Positions 37,762 to 46,203 of a stretch of DNA of 64,000 nucleotides are shown piece by piece (the first letter of the stretch is position 1; the number at the start of each line of letters is the position of its first letter). The translations under genes and the position numbers were made by a program. The notes beneath the pieces were generated by a model. That model was not told the origin of the DNA and did not search any database. It saw only the letters and a program-made list of their open reading frames with translations. This DNA comes from Cytophagales bacterium (GTDB taxonomy: Bacteria > Bacteroidota > Bacteroidia > Cytophagales > Microscillaceae), in assembly GCA_004293905.1 (NCBI GenBank), contig RDZE01000015.1, positions 248,001 through 312,000 on the forward strand, read 5' to 3'.

Positions 37762-37769
37762 CAAAATTA
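37762..37769 (-). promoter_or_regulatory. -7-like element before the polysaccharide cluster
   Basis: Read on the minus strand, TAATTTTG at 37769-37762 matches TAnnTTTG and lies 31 bases before the GT4 start codon. No TTTG is found at 19-23 bases upstream, so only half the promoter is supported. Confidence 0.3.
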
Positions 37770-37849
37770 CAGCATTATTCAACTATGCTATTAAACGTTA
37801 AAAAAAGCAAAAAATTTTTAAATTGTAAGAAATTATCCTTTTTAATACA

Positions 37850-38632
37850 ATGTTATTAGCTGCTGATATTGGTAATTCTGATATTACTTTGGGGTTTTAC
37901 GATAAAAACACTTGGTTGTTTGAGTATCGTATAGCGACACAACCTCTGCGCAATGTGCCGACTTATGCACATTTGCTACGTGATTTTATGTTAGAAAATG
38001 ACATAAAAACAGATAAAATACAAGAGGTGATAGTAAGTAGTGTTGTGCCTACTCATACTGAGGCTGTTTCGGAGGCTATGAAGCTGCTTTTCGATTTTGT
38101 GCCTTGGGTAATGGGGGCAGATTTGTATGCAAAGTTGCCTATTCCTATTTTGAACCCCTATGAAATTGGGGCAGATTTGGTGGCAAATGTAATGGCGGCG
38201 CATCGTATTTATCCAAAAAACAATGTTTTGGTGATTGATTTTGGCACTGCGCTTACTTTTACTTTGCTGAGTGATGAGGGGCAAATATTGGGTGTTAATA
38301 TTGCACCAGGGCTTAAAACGGCTATGTATTCTTTGTTCCAAAAAACAGCACAGTTGCCTGAAGTGCCTTTGCAATTTCCGCCGAGTATTTTAGGCGCTAC
38401 TACCGAAACTGCCTTGCAAGGGGGCGTACTTTGGGGGTATGTAGGTTTGGTAGAAGGCATGGTAAAACGCATCAAAACACAACTACAACTCTCTGATTGT
38501 AAGGTAATTGCGACGGGTGGCTTGGTAGAGGTATTGTATCCTTTGCATGCACTTTATGACCAAATGAACCGATTTCATACCTTAGAGGGTTTGCGGTATG
38601 TAGTAGATGTGTTAAAAGATTCAAAATCCTAA
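37850..38632 (+). CDS. coaX: Type III pantothenate kinase
   Basis: 260 residues. The phosphate-binding ASKHA motif DIGNSDITLGFYD starts at residue 5. VIDFGTALTFTLL near 130-142 and PGLKTAMYSLFQKTAQLP near 157-174 match CoaX, as does the ATGGLV motif near 223-228. It phosphorylates pantothenate, the first step of CoA synthesis. It is divergent from the polysaccharide cluster and its end overlaps the convergent RMD1-family gene by 12 bases. Confidence 0.95.
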   Translation: MLLAADIGNSDITLGFYDKNTWLFEYRIATQPLRNVPTYAHLLRDFMLENDIKTDKIQEVIVSSVVPTHTEAVSEAMKLLFDFVPWVMGADLYAKLPIPILNPYEIGADLVANVMAAHRIYPKNNVLVIDFGTALTFTLLSDEGQILGVNIAPGLKTAMYSLFQKTAQLPEVPLQFPPSILGATTETALQGGVLWGYVGLVEGMVKRIKTQLQLSDCKVIATGGLVEVLYPLHALYDQMNRFHTLEGLRYVVDVLKDSKS

Positions 38633-39424
38633 GATTTCTTTCCAAAAGAGATTGATGACTTCTATCAAGATGAGTATGATGACAATGATTTCTAAGTTAT
38701 TACTTTCGCGATGTTGGAGTATCTCGGTAAATAGGCGCAGGTTGCCTTCTATGATTTGTAGGCGGTAGTCGAGGTCGCGAAAACGCGCATAGATGTCAAA
38801 AACTTCTTTCATTTGTTTGTTGAGTTGGTCGAGTGATGCATCGTTCCATACCAACTCGGGAGGGTCTAAGATATAGAGGTTGTCAATAACACTGTTTTTA
38901 ATCATGAGGGTTCTGCCGATGAATTTGAGCAGTTTTTTCTTTTGTGTCTTTATTTTTCCATATTCTGCTAATTGTTTTACGTATTGTTCTGTGCTATTGA
39001 GCATTTCTTCGCCTAAGTTTTCGTAGTACTCTAAGCCTACCGATTGCCCTACACTGAGCATTACTATTTTAATGGCTAATTCGGAAAAAAAATCGGGCAT
39101 AGATAGGTATTCATCTGTTACTTTGATTTCGGGGCTTTGGTCAAAGATGATGGCATATTCTTCACTGATTTCGGTTTCGAGGGGTTCTTTGGCGGCTATT
39201 TTTTTGGCAAATAAAATAAGTTCGCTTCGGCTTACTTCGTCGTAGCCTGCTAAAACTATTACTCCATGATGAAAAACATATAGATAGCGTTGGTTTTCTA
39301 ACTTATAAAAGATTTCATAATTGTTGCCTGAATGTGGGTTTGCCGTAAATTCGGCTTTGAATTTTCGGATATTGAGGCTTTCAGCGATTTGGTAGGCTTG
39401 AATATTGAGGGTAGGGGTTATCAT
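38621..39424 (-). CDS. RMD1/YagE-family protein (DUF155)
   Basis: 267 residues. The N-terminal half (about 1-90) has the RMD1 segment RYLYVFHHGVIVLAGYD, and the C-terminus ends in a single membrane helix (about 245-265), the usual family layout. In yeast and plants homologues are mitochondrial or sporulation-linked; bacterial function is not established. It is translationally coupled (ATGA) to the upstream epimerase gene. Confidence 0.85.
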   Translation of the reverse strand: MITPTLNIQAYQIAESLNIRKFKAEFTANPHSGNNYEIFYKLENQRYLYVFHHGVIVLAGYDEVSRSELILFAKKIAAKEPLETEISEEYAIIFDQSPEIKVTDEYLSMPDFFSELAIKIVMLSVGQSVGLEYYENLGEEMLNSTEQYVKQLAEYGKIKTQKKKLLKFIGRTLMIKNSVIDNLYILDPPELVWNDASLDQLNKQMKEVFDIYARFRDLDYRLQIIEGNLRLFTEILQHRESNNLEIIVIILILIEVINLFWKEILGF

Positions 39425-40341
39425 AATAAACTTCGAAGGCTATTTTCTAATTGAGGGTATTGGAAATGAAAGCCTGCTTCTTGTATTTTTTGGCTACTGA
39501 CACGGTTGCCTCCTAATACAATATTTGCCATTTCTCCTAATCCCAATTTGAGTGCAAAAGCGGGTACATTGGGAAGTATTAGGGGTTTTTTGAGTATTTT
39601 GGCTACGGCTTTTGTAAATTGTTGGTTGGTTGCGGGTTCGGGTGCTACGGCATTGTAAGTGCCTTGTATGGTTTCGTTTTTGAGTGCAAAAATGAACATA
39701 TTGGCGAGGTCTTGTATGTGTATCCAAGAGAGGTATTGTTTTCCTGTGCCTAATGCGGCTCCTGCACCGTAGCGTATGGGTTGGGCTATTTTCTCAAGTG
39801 CCCCTCCTTCATCGCTTAGTACAACTCCTATGCGTAGTTTTGCAGTTCGCAGGTTTAGTGTTGAGAGTGTATCTACTTCTTTTTCCCACTCTACGACTAC
39901 ATTTGCGAGAAAATCGTTCGCGGCGGGGCTATTTTCTTGCAGCCAATTTTCGCCTGTATCTAACCCATAGATGCCAATGGCGGAGGCACTAATGAAGGTT
40001 TTTAGTGTTTCGGGTTGGTTCGCTTTGATGGCATTGTAGAGCAGAGCGGTGCTTTGGGTACGGCTTTCTAAGATGGCTTTTTTTCGGCTGGCAGTCCATG
40101 CTTTTTCGGCTACATTTTCGCCTGCTAAATGAATGATGGCTGTGCAATTTTGAAAGGCTTCTGGGTCTATGTAGTTATTGTTAGTATCCCATAGAAATAC
40201 TTCTACGTGTGGAATGGCTCTTTTTTGGCGGCTCAGAAAGGCTACTTGGTAACCTTCGGCGGTGAGTATTTCGGTTATTTTTTTGCCTACTAAGCCTGTG
40301 CCGCCCGTGATGAGTATTTTTTCTTTTTGGGTATTATTCAT
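39421..40341 (-). CDS. TIGR01777-family NAD(P)-binding epimerase
   Basis: 306 residues from the ATG at 40341, which overlaps the phospholipase-like gene by 8 bases; the frame is open upstream to 40401 but that would overlap 68 bases. The Rossmann motif GGTGLVGKK is at about 14-22, and IIHLAGENVAEKAWTASRK near 71-89 is typical of the SulA/YfcH group. The C-terminal DUF1731 region (about 255-306) is present. Its substrate is not known. The stop overlaps RMD1 as ATGA. Confidence 0.9.
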   Translation of the reverse strand: MNNTQKEKILITGGTGLVGKKITEILTAEGYQVAFLSRQKRAIPHVEVFLWDTNNNYIDPEAFQNCTAIIHLAGENVAEKAWTASRKKAILESRTQSTALLYNAIKANQPETLKTFISASAIGIYGLDTGENWLQENSPAANDFLANVVVEWEKEVDTLSTLNLRTAKLRIGVVLSDEGGALEKIAQPIRYGAGAALGTGKQYLSWIHIQDLANMFIFALKNETIQGTYNAVAPEPATNQQFTKAVAKILKKPLILPNVPAFALKLGLGEMANIVLGGNRVSSQKIQEAGFHFQYPQLENSLRSLL

Positions 40342-41407
40342 TGTTTTCTTCTTTTCTTTTAAGGTAATAGGCTTGGTATTTTTGGAGAATGTTTTCATCA
40401 TTACAACAACATTCTTGGCTGGTTGTTTCGTGGGGGCGTCCGGGAATGAGCGGTGCTTGCTGCCATTGTTTTTTTTCTTCTTCTGTGTCTTCTATTTCTT
40501 TTTTGAGTGTTTCTTCGTTCGTAAGTGTAAATATTTCGGGACTTCCTGCTTCTATCCAAGCGGTGTACCAAAGGTCGCCCACCATTTTGATGGCTTTTCT
40601 CATTTGTCTTTCTACTTGCCCTGCGAGTATTTTGTGATAGGCGGTGGAGAAATCGCGGGAGTAGGTGCGTATGGTTTGCCCGTTTCTTTGTTCGAAGGCG
40701 TATTTTTTTTCTCCAAATTTTTGGGTGAGTTCTTTTTCGTAGTGTAGTACTGAATCGAGTGCGGCGTGTGCTTGTATCACGGCTTCCCAAGCATAGAGTT
40801 GTGTATTGTCTATGAGTTGGGCTTGCCCTACAAAAAAGTTGTATTCTTTGGCAAAAAGTTCGGGCAATCTTGATTCCCAGAAGCCATGTATGCCGTTTTG
40901 GTTGCTGAGTTGCCCGTTGTAGTTTTCGGTGGTGTGTAGGGGTACGTTGGCATCGGCTATGTAGTGGGCTAAATCGGTGGAGATGCGCAATATGGCTTTT
41001 GAGTCGCGTATTTTGAAGGCTTGTACAAGTTGTCTTTTCATTTTTTCTATATGCCAAGGCACAATGCCATACGCCATGAGGGTGTCTTCTGAAAATCTTT
41101 CTACGGCTTGTTTCCAATAGCGTGGTAGTTGTAGTATGGCTTGCCCTTTTCCGCCATAGTATTTATCGTATACATCGGCATCTATGAAGTGCCTTGGGGC
41201 TTCGCCTTCTACTACATAACGGCGGTTGTCGGGGTTGGTAGCGTTTTCGGTGATATAAACGATGTAGTATTTATAGAAACCTATCATTTCGGGGGGGAGT
41301 GTGAAGACTGCCATTCTATTGATTTGGCGATGCCCAAAAAAGCCCCATGCATGGCTTGTGAGTGGGTGAAGTAGGTAAAAAAGCGATAGAAGAAGGTAGT
41401 ATTTCAT
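40334..41407 (-). CDS. Zinc-dependent phospholipase C / S1-P1 nuclease-like protein
   Basis: 357 residues with a signal peptide to about residue 20. Zinc ligands match the family: Trp-Gly-x3-His at the mature N-terminus (AWGFFGHRQIN), His in RHFIDAD, and DLAHYIADANVPLH plus GIHGFWE further on. These helical enzymes cleave phospholipids or single-stranded nucleic acids. The C-terminal 60 residues are charged and probably disordered. It is the first gene of a three-gene run with the epimerase and RMD1 protein. Confidence 0.85.
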   Translation of the reverse strand: MKYYLLLSLFYLLHPLTSHAWGFFGHRQINRMAVFTLPPEMIGFYKYYIVYITENATNPDNRRYVVEGEAPRHFIDADVYDKYYGGKGQAILQLPRYWKQAVERFSEDTLMAYGIVPWHIEKMKRQLVQAFKIRDSKAILRISTDLAHYIADANVPLHTTENYNGQLSNQNGIHGFWESRLPELFAKEYNFFVGQAQLIDNTQLYAWEAVIQAHAALDSVLHYEKELTQKFGEKKYAFEQRNGQTIRTYSRDFSTAYHKILAGQVERQMRKAIKMVGDLWYTAWIEAGSPEIFTLTNEETLKKEIEDTEEEKKQWQQAPLIPGRPHETTSQECCCNDENILQKYQAYYLKRKEENNE

Positions 41408-41460
41408 TGGTGAATGGGGTTTGGTGGCGGCTGGAGCAAATTTAGGAAAAATATTTTTGT

Positions 41461-43533
41461 TTATATTCTAATTGCTAAAATGAGTATATCATCGGTTTGT
41501 TCTTCTTCTGCTTTCCAATGTTGGTATTTTTCTTCTAAAATTTGTTGCTGTTTTTGGAGTTCATGGGGGTGTATTTCTTCTAAAATTGTTCTGAAATGGC
41601 GAATGGTGAGTTTTCCTTCTTTTCCGAATTGGTCGGCGTAGCCATCAGTAAATACATAAAGCAGGTCGTTTTTTTGGAGTGTTATTTCTTGTTGTGTAAA
41701 TATTTTTTGGTGAAATTGGTGACTTCCAATGGGAAATTTATCGCCTTTGTACTCTTGTGGTGTGGTATTTTGAGCATTGAACAACCAAAGAGGTCTTTTT
41801 GCGCCTGCAAAGGTTAGTTTTTGGGTATTTAGGTTTATTTTTAGGAGGGCTATGTCCATACCATCATTGAGCTTTTTGGATTCTAAGCCTTGTTGTTGAA
41901 GTGTTTGTAGTAGTCGTTTGTCTAACTCGGTGAGTATTTGAGCAGGTGCATAGATTTGGTCTTTGTTGATAATTTGTTCTAATAGATTTTGCCCTACTAC
42001 GGTCATAAAAGCACCGGGTACGCCGTGTCCTGTACAGTCGGCTATGGCAATGATGATTTCTTGGTTGGGCAGGTGGGCAAACCAATAAAAATCGCCCGAT
42101 ACGATGTCTTTGGGTTGGTAATAAAGCAGTAGTTCTGGAAATATTTTTTGGAGTGTTTCTTTTGGGGGCAGTAGTGCAGTTTGGATTCGGCGCGCATAAT
42201 TGATGGAGGCGAGTATGTCATCATTTTGTTGTTCTATAATAGTGAGGGTGTTTTCTATTTCGTTTTTTTGATGAGAGAGTAGGTTTTTGGCTTCTCTTTC
42301 TTTTCGGCTGAGCCTCCAGATAAAAAATAGAAAAAAAATAGCGATGAGTAAGCCTGCCGAAATCCAATAGTTCCAATAGGCTTGTTGTTTGATTTGTAGG
42401 TCTTTTCGTTCTATGATGGCTTTGGTTTCGAGTTTTGTAAGGGCTTTTGATTTCTCAATGCTTGAGAGTGTATCATTGGTTTGTTTGTGTATTTCGAAGT
42501 ATAAGAGTGCTTTTTCATAGTTTTTTTGTTGTTTATAGGCTTTATAGAGGAGGAGAGCGGCTTCGTTAATTTCAACGGGTATATTGAGTTTTTGTGCTAT
42601 TTGTAGTGCTTCTTCGGCATAGGTTATGCTCTGTTGATAATCTTGCTTTTGTATGCTTATATTTGCTAAGCCGTTGAGTGCCGTAATGATTCCTAATCTG
42701 TAACTTATACTTTGTGCTATTTTGAGGGCTTTTTCATAATTTTGTTGTGCTGTTTGCCAATCTTCACGTTCTACGTATAGCCTTGCTATTTCATTTAGAG
42801 TAGATGATATTCCTTGTTTATCTTGATTTTGCGTTGCTATTTCTAAGGCTTCCTGAAAATATTTTAATGATGATTCATATTTTTTTTGAAGTCTATGTAT
42901 TACACCTATATCACTGAGTGTGTTTGAGATTCCTTTTTTATCAAGTGCTTCTTTATAAATAGAGAGTCCTTTTTGGTAGTATTCAAGGGCTGTGGCATAG
43001 TTTTGTTGATTTTTATAAATTACACCTATGTTGGTGAGGCTGGTTGCCAAACCTCTTTTGTCTTTTATTTTTTCTTGTATTTTGATTACTTCTTGGTGGT
43101 ATTCTAAGGCTTTGATTTCATTGCCTTGATTTCGATAAATAATAGCCAGCCCATTGAGTGTGGAGGCAATTCCTTTGAAGTCGTTGTTCTGTTTGTGCAG
43201 GGGCAAACATTGTTCGTAATATTGTATTGCTTGTGCATAGTTTCCTCTTAGGTAGTAGCCTACGCCAATTCTATTCAGAGCCCATGCTTGTCCTTTTTTA
43301 AAATTGATTTTTTCAGCTTTTTCGAGGGCTTCATTGGCTAATAGAATGGTGGTGTCAGGTTTGAAGGTATGGTATTGAAAGGCAATATCGATGAGTGCCA
43401 AAATACGGGTCGTATCTTTATTGTTATTGTTATGGTATACGTTTTGGAGGCTATCTATTTTTTTTAGGTTTTGTGCCTTTGTAGATAGGTAGAAGGAAGT
43501 AAAAAAGATACACAAAGCCCATGTATACTTCAT
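41461..43533 (-). CDS. TPR-repeat SpoIIE-type serine phosphatase
   Basis: 690 residues. Signal peptide or first membrane segment (1-20), about seven or eight TPR units (about 45-370) whose consensus is close to GLAxxLNxIGxIYxxQxNYxxALEYYQKALxI, a membrane helix near 388-408, a short coiled coil, and a SpoIIE/PP2C domain (about 445-690). Metal motifs are intact: VSGDFYW, ADCTGHGVPGA, FTDGYADQ and TDDILI. The TPRs would lie in the periplasm and sense a protein or peptide. The catalytic region shares a 71-base identical stretch with the next phosphatase gene. Confidence 0.92.
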   Translation of the reverse strand: MKYTWALCIFFTSFYLSTKAQNLKKIDSLQNVYHNNNNKDTTRILALIDIAFQYHTFKPDTTILLANEALEKAEKINFKKGQAWALNRIGVGYYLRGNYAQAIQYYEQCLPLHKQNNDFKGIASTLNGLAIIYRNQGNEIKALEYHQEVIKIQEKIKDKRGLATSLTNIGVIYKNQQNYATALEYYQKGLSIYKEALDKKGISNTLSDIGVIHRLQKKYESSLKYFQEALEIATQNQDKQGISSTLNEIARLYVEREDWQTAQQNYEKALKIAQSISYRLGIITALNGLANISIQKQDYQQSITYAEEALQIAQKLNIPVEINEAALLLYKAYKQQKNYEKALLYFEIHKQTNDTLSSIEKSKALTKLETKAIIERKDLQIKQQAYWNYWISAGLLIAIFFLFFIWRLSRKEREAKNLLSHQKNEIENTLTIIEQQNDDILASINYARRIQTALLPPKETLQKIFPELLLYYQPKDIVSGDFYWFAHLPNQEIIIAIADCTGHGVPGAFMTVVGQNLLEQIINKDQIYAPAQILTELDKRLLQTLQQQGLESKKLNDGMDIALLKINLNTQKLTFAGAKRPLWLFNAQNTTPQEYKGDKFPIGSHQFHQKIFTQQEITLQKNDLLYVFTDGYADQFGKEGKLTIRHFRTILEEIHPHELQKQQQILEEKYQHWKAEEEQTDDILILAIRI
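41978..42048. repeat. 71-base stretch identical in the neighbouring phosphatase gene (copy 1)
   Basis: Identical base for base to 44111-44181, including third codon positions, in the catalytic GHGVPGAFMTVVGQNLL segment. The same protein segment in the phosphatase at 4953-6608 uses different codons, so identity is not forced by protein sequence. Confidence 0.85.
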
Positions 43534-43593
43534 AGTGTTAGAGATGATAGTTGTAGGACAAAAATAACAAAAAGTTTTTAAAGATAAAAGTTT

Positions 43594-46014
43594 TTAGAAT
43601 TTAATTCCTGCCACTAATACATCATCGGTTTGTTCCTCATTTCCTTTCCAATTGTGAAGATTTTGGAGTAGTAATCGTTCTTGGTCAGCAAATTCGTAGT
43701 AGCGTATTTCTTGTAGTAGTTGTCTGAACCTTCGAGTGGTGAATTTGCGTTCTACGCCAAATTGGTCGGCGTAGCCATCAGTAAATGCATAGACAATATC
43801 GTCTTTTTTTAGGAAAATCTCTTTTTCTGTAAATTGTTTCTGTTTGTACTGTGAGCTACCAATAGGGAACTTATCGCCTTTGTACTCGGTAGGCTCTATG
43901 TTTCCATTTTCGAATACCCAAATGGGTCTGCCTGCTCCTGCAAAAGTAACTTTAGATTCGCTCAGTTCTATTTTAAGGAGGGCGATGTCCATTCCATCGT
44001 TTATTTTTTCGGATTCTATACCTTGTTGTTGTAGTGATTTCAACAATCGTTCGTCTAATTGAGTAAGAATATGCGCGGGTTGTTGTATTCCATCTTTATT
44101 GATAATTTGGTCTAATAGATTTTGCCCTACTACGGTCATAAAAGCACCGGGTACGCCGTGTCCTGTACAGTCGGCTATGGCTAAAAAAACCTGATTTTGG
44201 TAGGTTGTAAACCAGTAAAAATCGCCCGATACGATGTCTTTGGGCATATACAATAAAAGGAGTTGGGGTACATACGCCTGAATGATTTCTTTTTTGGGCA
44301 GGAGTGCCGTTTGGATTCGGCGCGCATATACAATAGAGGAGAGAATATTATCGTGCTGCTTTGATATTTTTTGGTTGGCTTCGCGGAGTGCTTCTGCTTG
44401 TGTAGAGATTTCTTCCATTTGTTGTTCTATTTCTGAACTTTTTTGTAAAATATCATCTCTTTGGGCTTCTATCTCTTCCATATTTTGGCGTAGTTCTTCG
44501 TTTCTGACGGCTACTTCTTCGTTGGCTTCGCGGAGTGCTTCTGCTTGTGCAGAGATTTCTTCCATTTGTTGTTCTATTTCGTTGCGTTGTATTTTGAGTG
44601 ATTGCGCATTTTCGTTAAGAGCAGTAGCCAAAATGCTGATTTCGTCTTTGGTACGAATAGGCGCACGGATATCAAGGTTGCCTTTGCTCATTTCATTTAT
44701 TTTTTCTACCAATTCCATCACTGGTTTGGCTATGCTATGGGCTATCAGTAGAGAGAGCCCTGCTACGAATAGCGCGGCTATCAGTACGCTTGTAAGTGAG
44801 CGAATGGCAAATGCTCTTACTGGTGAAAAGGCTTCATCGGCATCTATTTCGGCTATCAATACCCATTTTACGTTGGCTATCTCGAGCGGTGTGAATGAAC
44901 TTAGTACATCTACTCCACGATAATCTTTTATGATTTCTGTTCCTTTTCTATTGCCAATGGCTTTGGCTACGGCTTGGGTTCTGATGTTTTGGAAAAGCAC
45001 CGTAGTTTTATAAAATTTGATAAGAGCTATTTCGTTAGTATCTATTTTATTTTTCTCTAATTGGGCTATGAAAGCACTTTCGTCTTCGATGATGAATCTT
45101 GAATCGCTCCGCATTTTATAATCATTGCCCACGATGTAACTTTCGCCTGTTTCGCCGAAACCTTCTTCTTTCCAAGATTTGTTATTTGTCATTACAGCAT
45201 CTATACGGTCTATCGGGATTTGAAACACAAGTGTTCCTATTTTTTGATTGCCTGCAAAAATAGGCGCAGCAATGAAAGCCGCAGGAGCTAAAAAAGAAGG
45301 CAAATAGGGTTCAAAATCGCACATTAACACTTCGTTCTTGATGCCTGAATAGCGTATTTTTCTGAATAATTTTCCTAAGTTGGTATCTTTGTGCGCATCG
45401 GTGAGTAGGCTTGTACCAAAATCTATTTCTTTGGCAACAGAATAAACGATGTGCCCTTTTTGGTCGTCTATCAAAAATATGTCATAATAACCATAAGTTT
45501 GTAAAAAAGTAGCCAAAGTAGCGTGGTACTTTTGATGGGTTTGGTGATAAGGGTGAGGCTGAAAATTACTTTTATTGCCTGTAAGATACTGTGATTGTAG
45601 AAAGATGCTTTTGTAATCTTTGGGTACAATGCTTTGCACCTTAAAAGTATCTCGTTCGTGATGTTCTATCTTGCCGATGAGTTCTTGGGCATAGTATTTT
45701 TGTAATATTTCTATAGTTTGTTGATTGATTTGATTGGGGCTGATGCTGTCAAAACTTTTTTTGAATTCATTCATTGCATCTATCACACTACTGCTTTGGG
45801 CAAAAAAACTAATCTCTTGTCTGATTTGGCGAAAATACTCTTCTATCTTTTTCTTCTTAATTTCGCGTACTGTAGTAAGTTGGTCAAAAGAGCGTTGTTT
45901 GAGCATATCTGCCACATGCTGGTATTCTATGTAAATGGTAATAGAGAAAGGTATTACGCCTACTATCAAAAAATAGAAAAGAAGTTTATAGCGAATTTTA
46001 GAGAATTGAAACAT
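43594..46014 (-). CDS. Cache-HAMP SpoIIE-type serine phosphatase
   Basis: 806 residues from the ATG at 46014; the longer frame starts with TTG. A membrane helix (10-30) and a second near 395-420 bracket a large periplasmic dCache-like sensor. A HAMP domain (about 420-470), a long coiled coil with an internal 49-residue repeat (about 475-565) and a SpoIIE domain (about 575-806) follow. PP2C acidic motifs are intact: VSGDFYW, ADCTGHGVPGA, FTDGYADQ and TDDVL. It should sense an external small molecule. It lies 60 bases upstream of the TPR phosphatase on the same strand. Confidence 0.92.
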   Translation of the reverse strand: MFQFSKIRYKLLFYFLIVGVIPFSITIYIEYQHVADMLKQRSFDQLTTVREIKKKKIEEYFRQIRQEISFFAQSSSVIDAMNEFKKSFDSISPNQINQQTIEILQKYYAQELIGKIEHHERDTFKVQSIVPKDYKSIFLQSQYLTGNKSNFQPHPYHQTHQKYHATLATFLQTYGYYDIFLIDDQKGHIVYSVAKEIDFGTSLLTDAHKDTNLGKLFRKIRYSGIKNEVLMCDFEPYLPSFLAPAAFIAAPIFAGNQKIGTLVFQIPIDRIDAVMTNNKSWKEEGFGETGESYIVGNDYKMRSDSRFIIEDESAFIAQLEKNKIDTNEIALIKFYKTTVLFQNIRTQAVAKAIGNRKGTEIIKDYRGVDVLSSFTPLEIANVKWVLIAEIDADEAFSPVRAFAIRSLTSVLIAALFVAGLSLLIAHSIAKPVMELVEKINEMSKGNLDIRAPIRTKDEISILATALNENAQSLKIQRNEIEQQMEEISAQAEALREANEEVAVRNEELRQNMEEIEAQRDDILQKSSEIEQQMEEISTQAEALREANQKISKQHDNILSSIVYARRIQTALLPKKEIIQAYVPQLLLLYMPKDIVSGDFYWFTTYQNQVFLAIADCTGHGVPGAFMTVVGQNLLDQIINKDGIQQPAHILTQLDERLLKSLQQQGIESEKINDGMDIALLKIELSESKVTFAGAGRPIWVFENGNIEPTEYKGDKFPIGSSQYKQKQFTEKEIFLKKDDIVYAFTDGYADQFGVERKFTTRRFRQLLQEIRYYEFADQERLLLQNLHNWKGNEEQTDDVLVAGIKF
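44111..44181. repeat. 71-base stretch identical in the neighbouring phosphatase gene (copy 2)
   Basis: Matches 41978-42048 exactly. A second shared block follows about 30 bases on (AAAATCGCCCGATACGATGT and flanks, near 42087 and 44217), so the two phosphatase genes share patches of recent DNA identity rather than uniform similarity. Confidence 0.85.
44374..44580. repeat. In-frame direct repeat within the coiled coil of the Cache-HAMP phosphatase
   Basis: A 60-base segment at 44374-44433 recurs at 44521-44580 with one mismatch. The 147-base offset equals 49 codons, so the coiled coil has duplicated in frame; the repeated residues are EIEQQMEEISAQAEALREAN. Confidence 0.85.
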
Positions 46015-46203
46015 TTTCAGTAGTACATGATTTATATACAAAGGATAAAACGTTCAAAATTGAAAAGTTTTAAATATGTTGTCAAAATAATACCCTAAAA
46101 ACTTTCTAACAAATATTAATTTTATAAAATATTTTCGCCTTTTTTTACTATAATCAAATTAAGATTACATAAAATTGCATTAGATTTGCATAGGTTTTTA
46201 CAC

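Noticed and set aside
40401-41117. A 238-residue open frame on the minus strand
   Set aside because: It is a different frame of the zinc phospholipase-like gene and is full of Arg, Thr and His, as shifted frames are.
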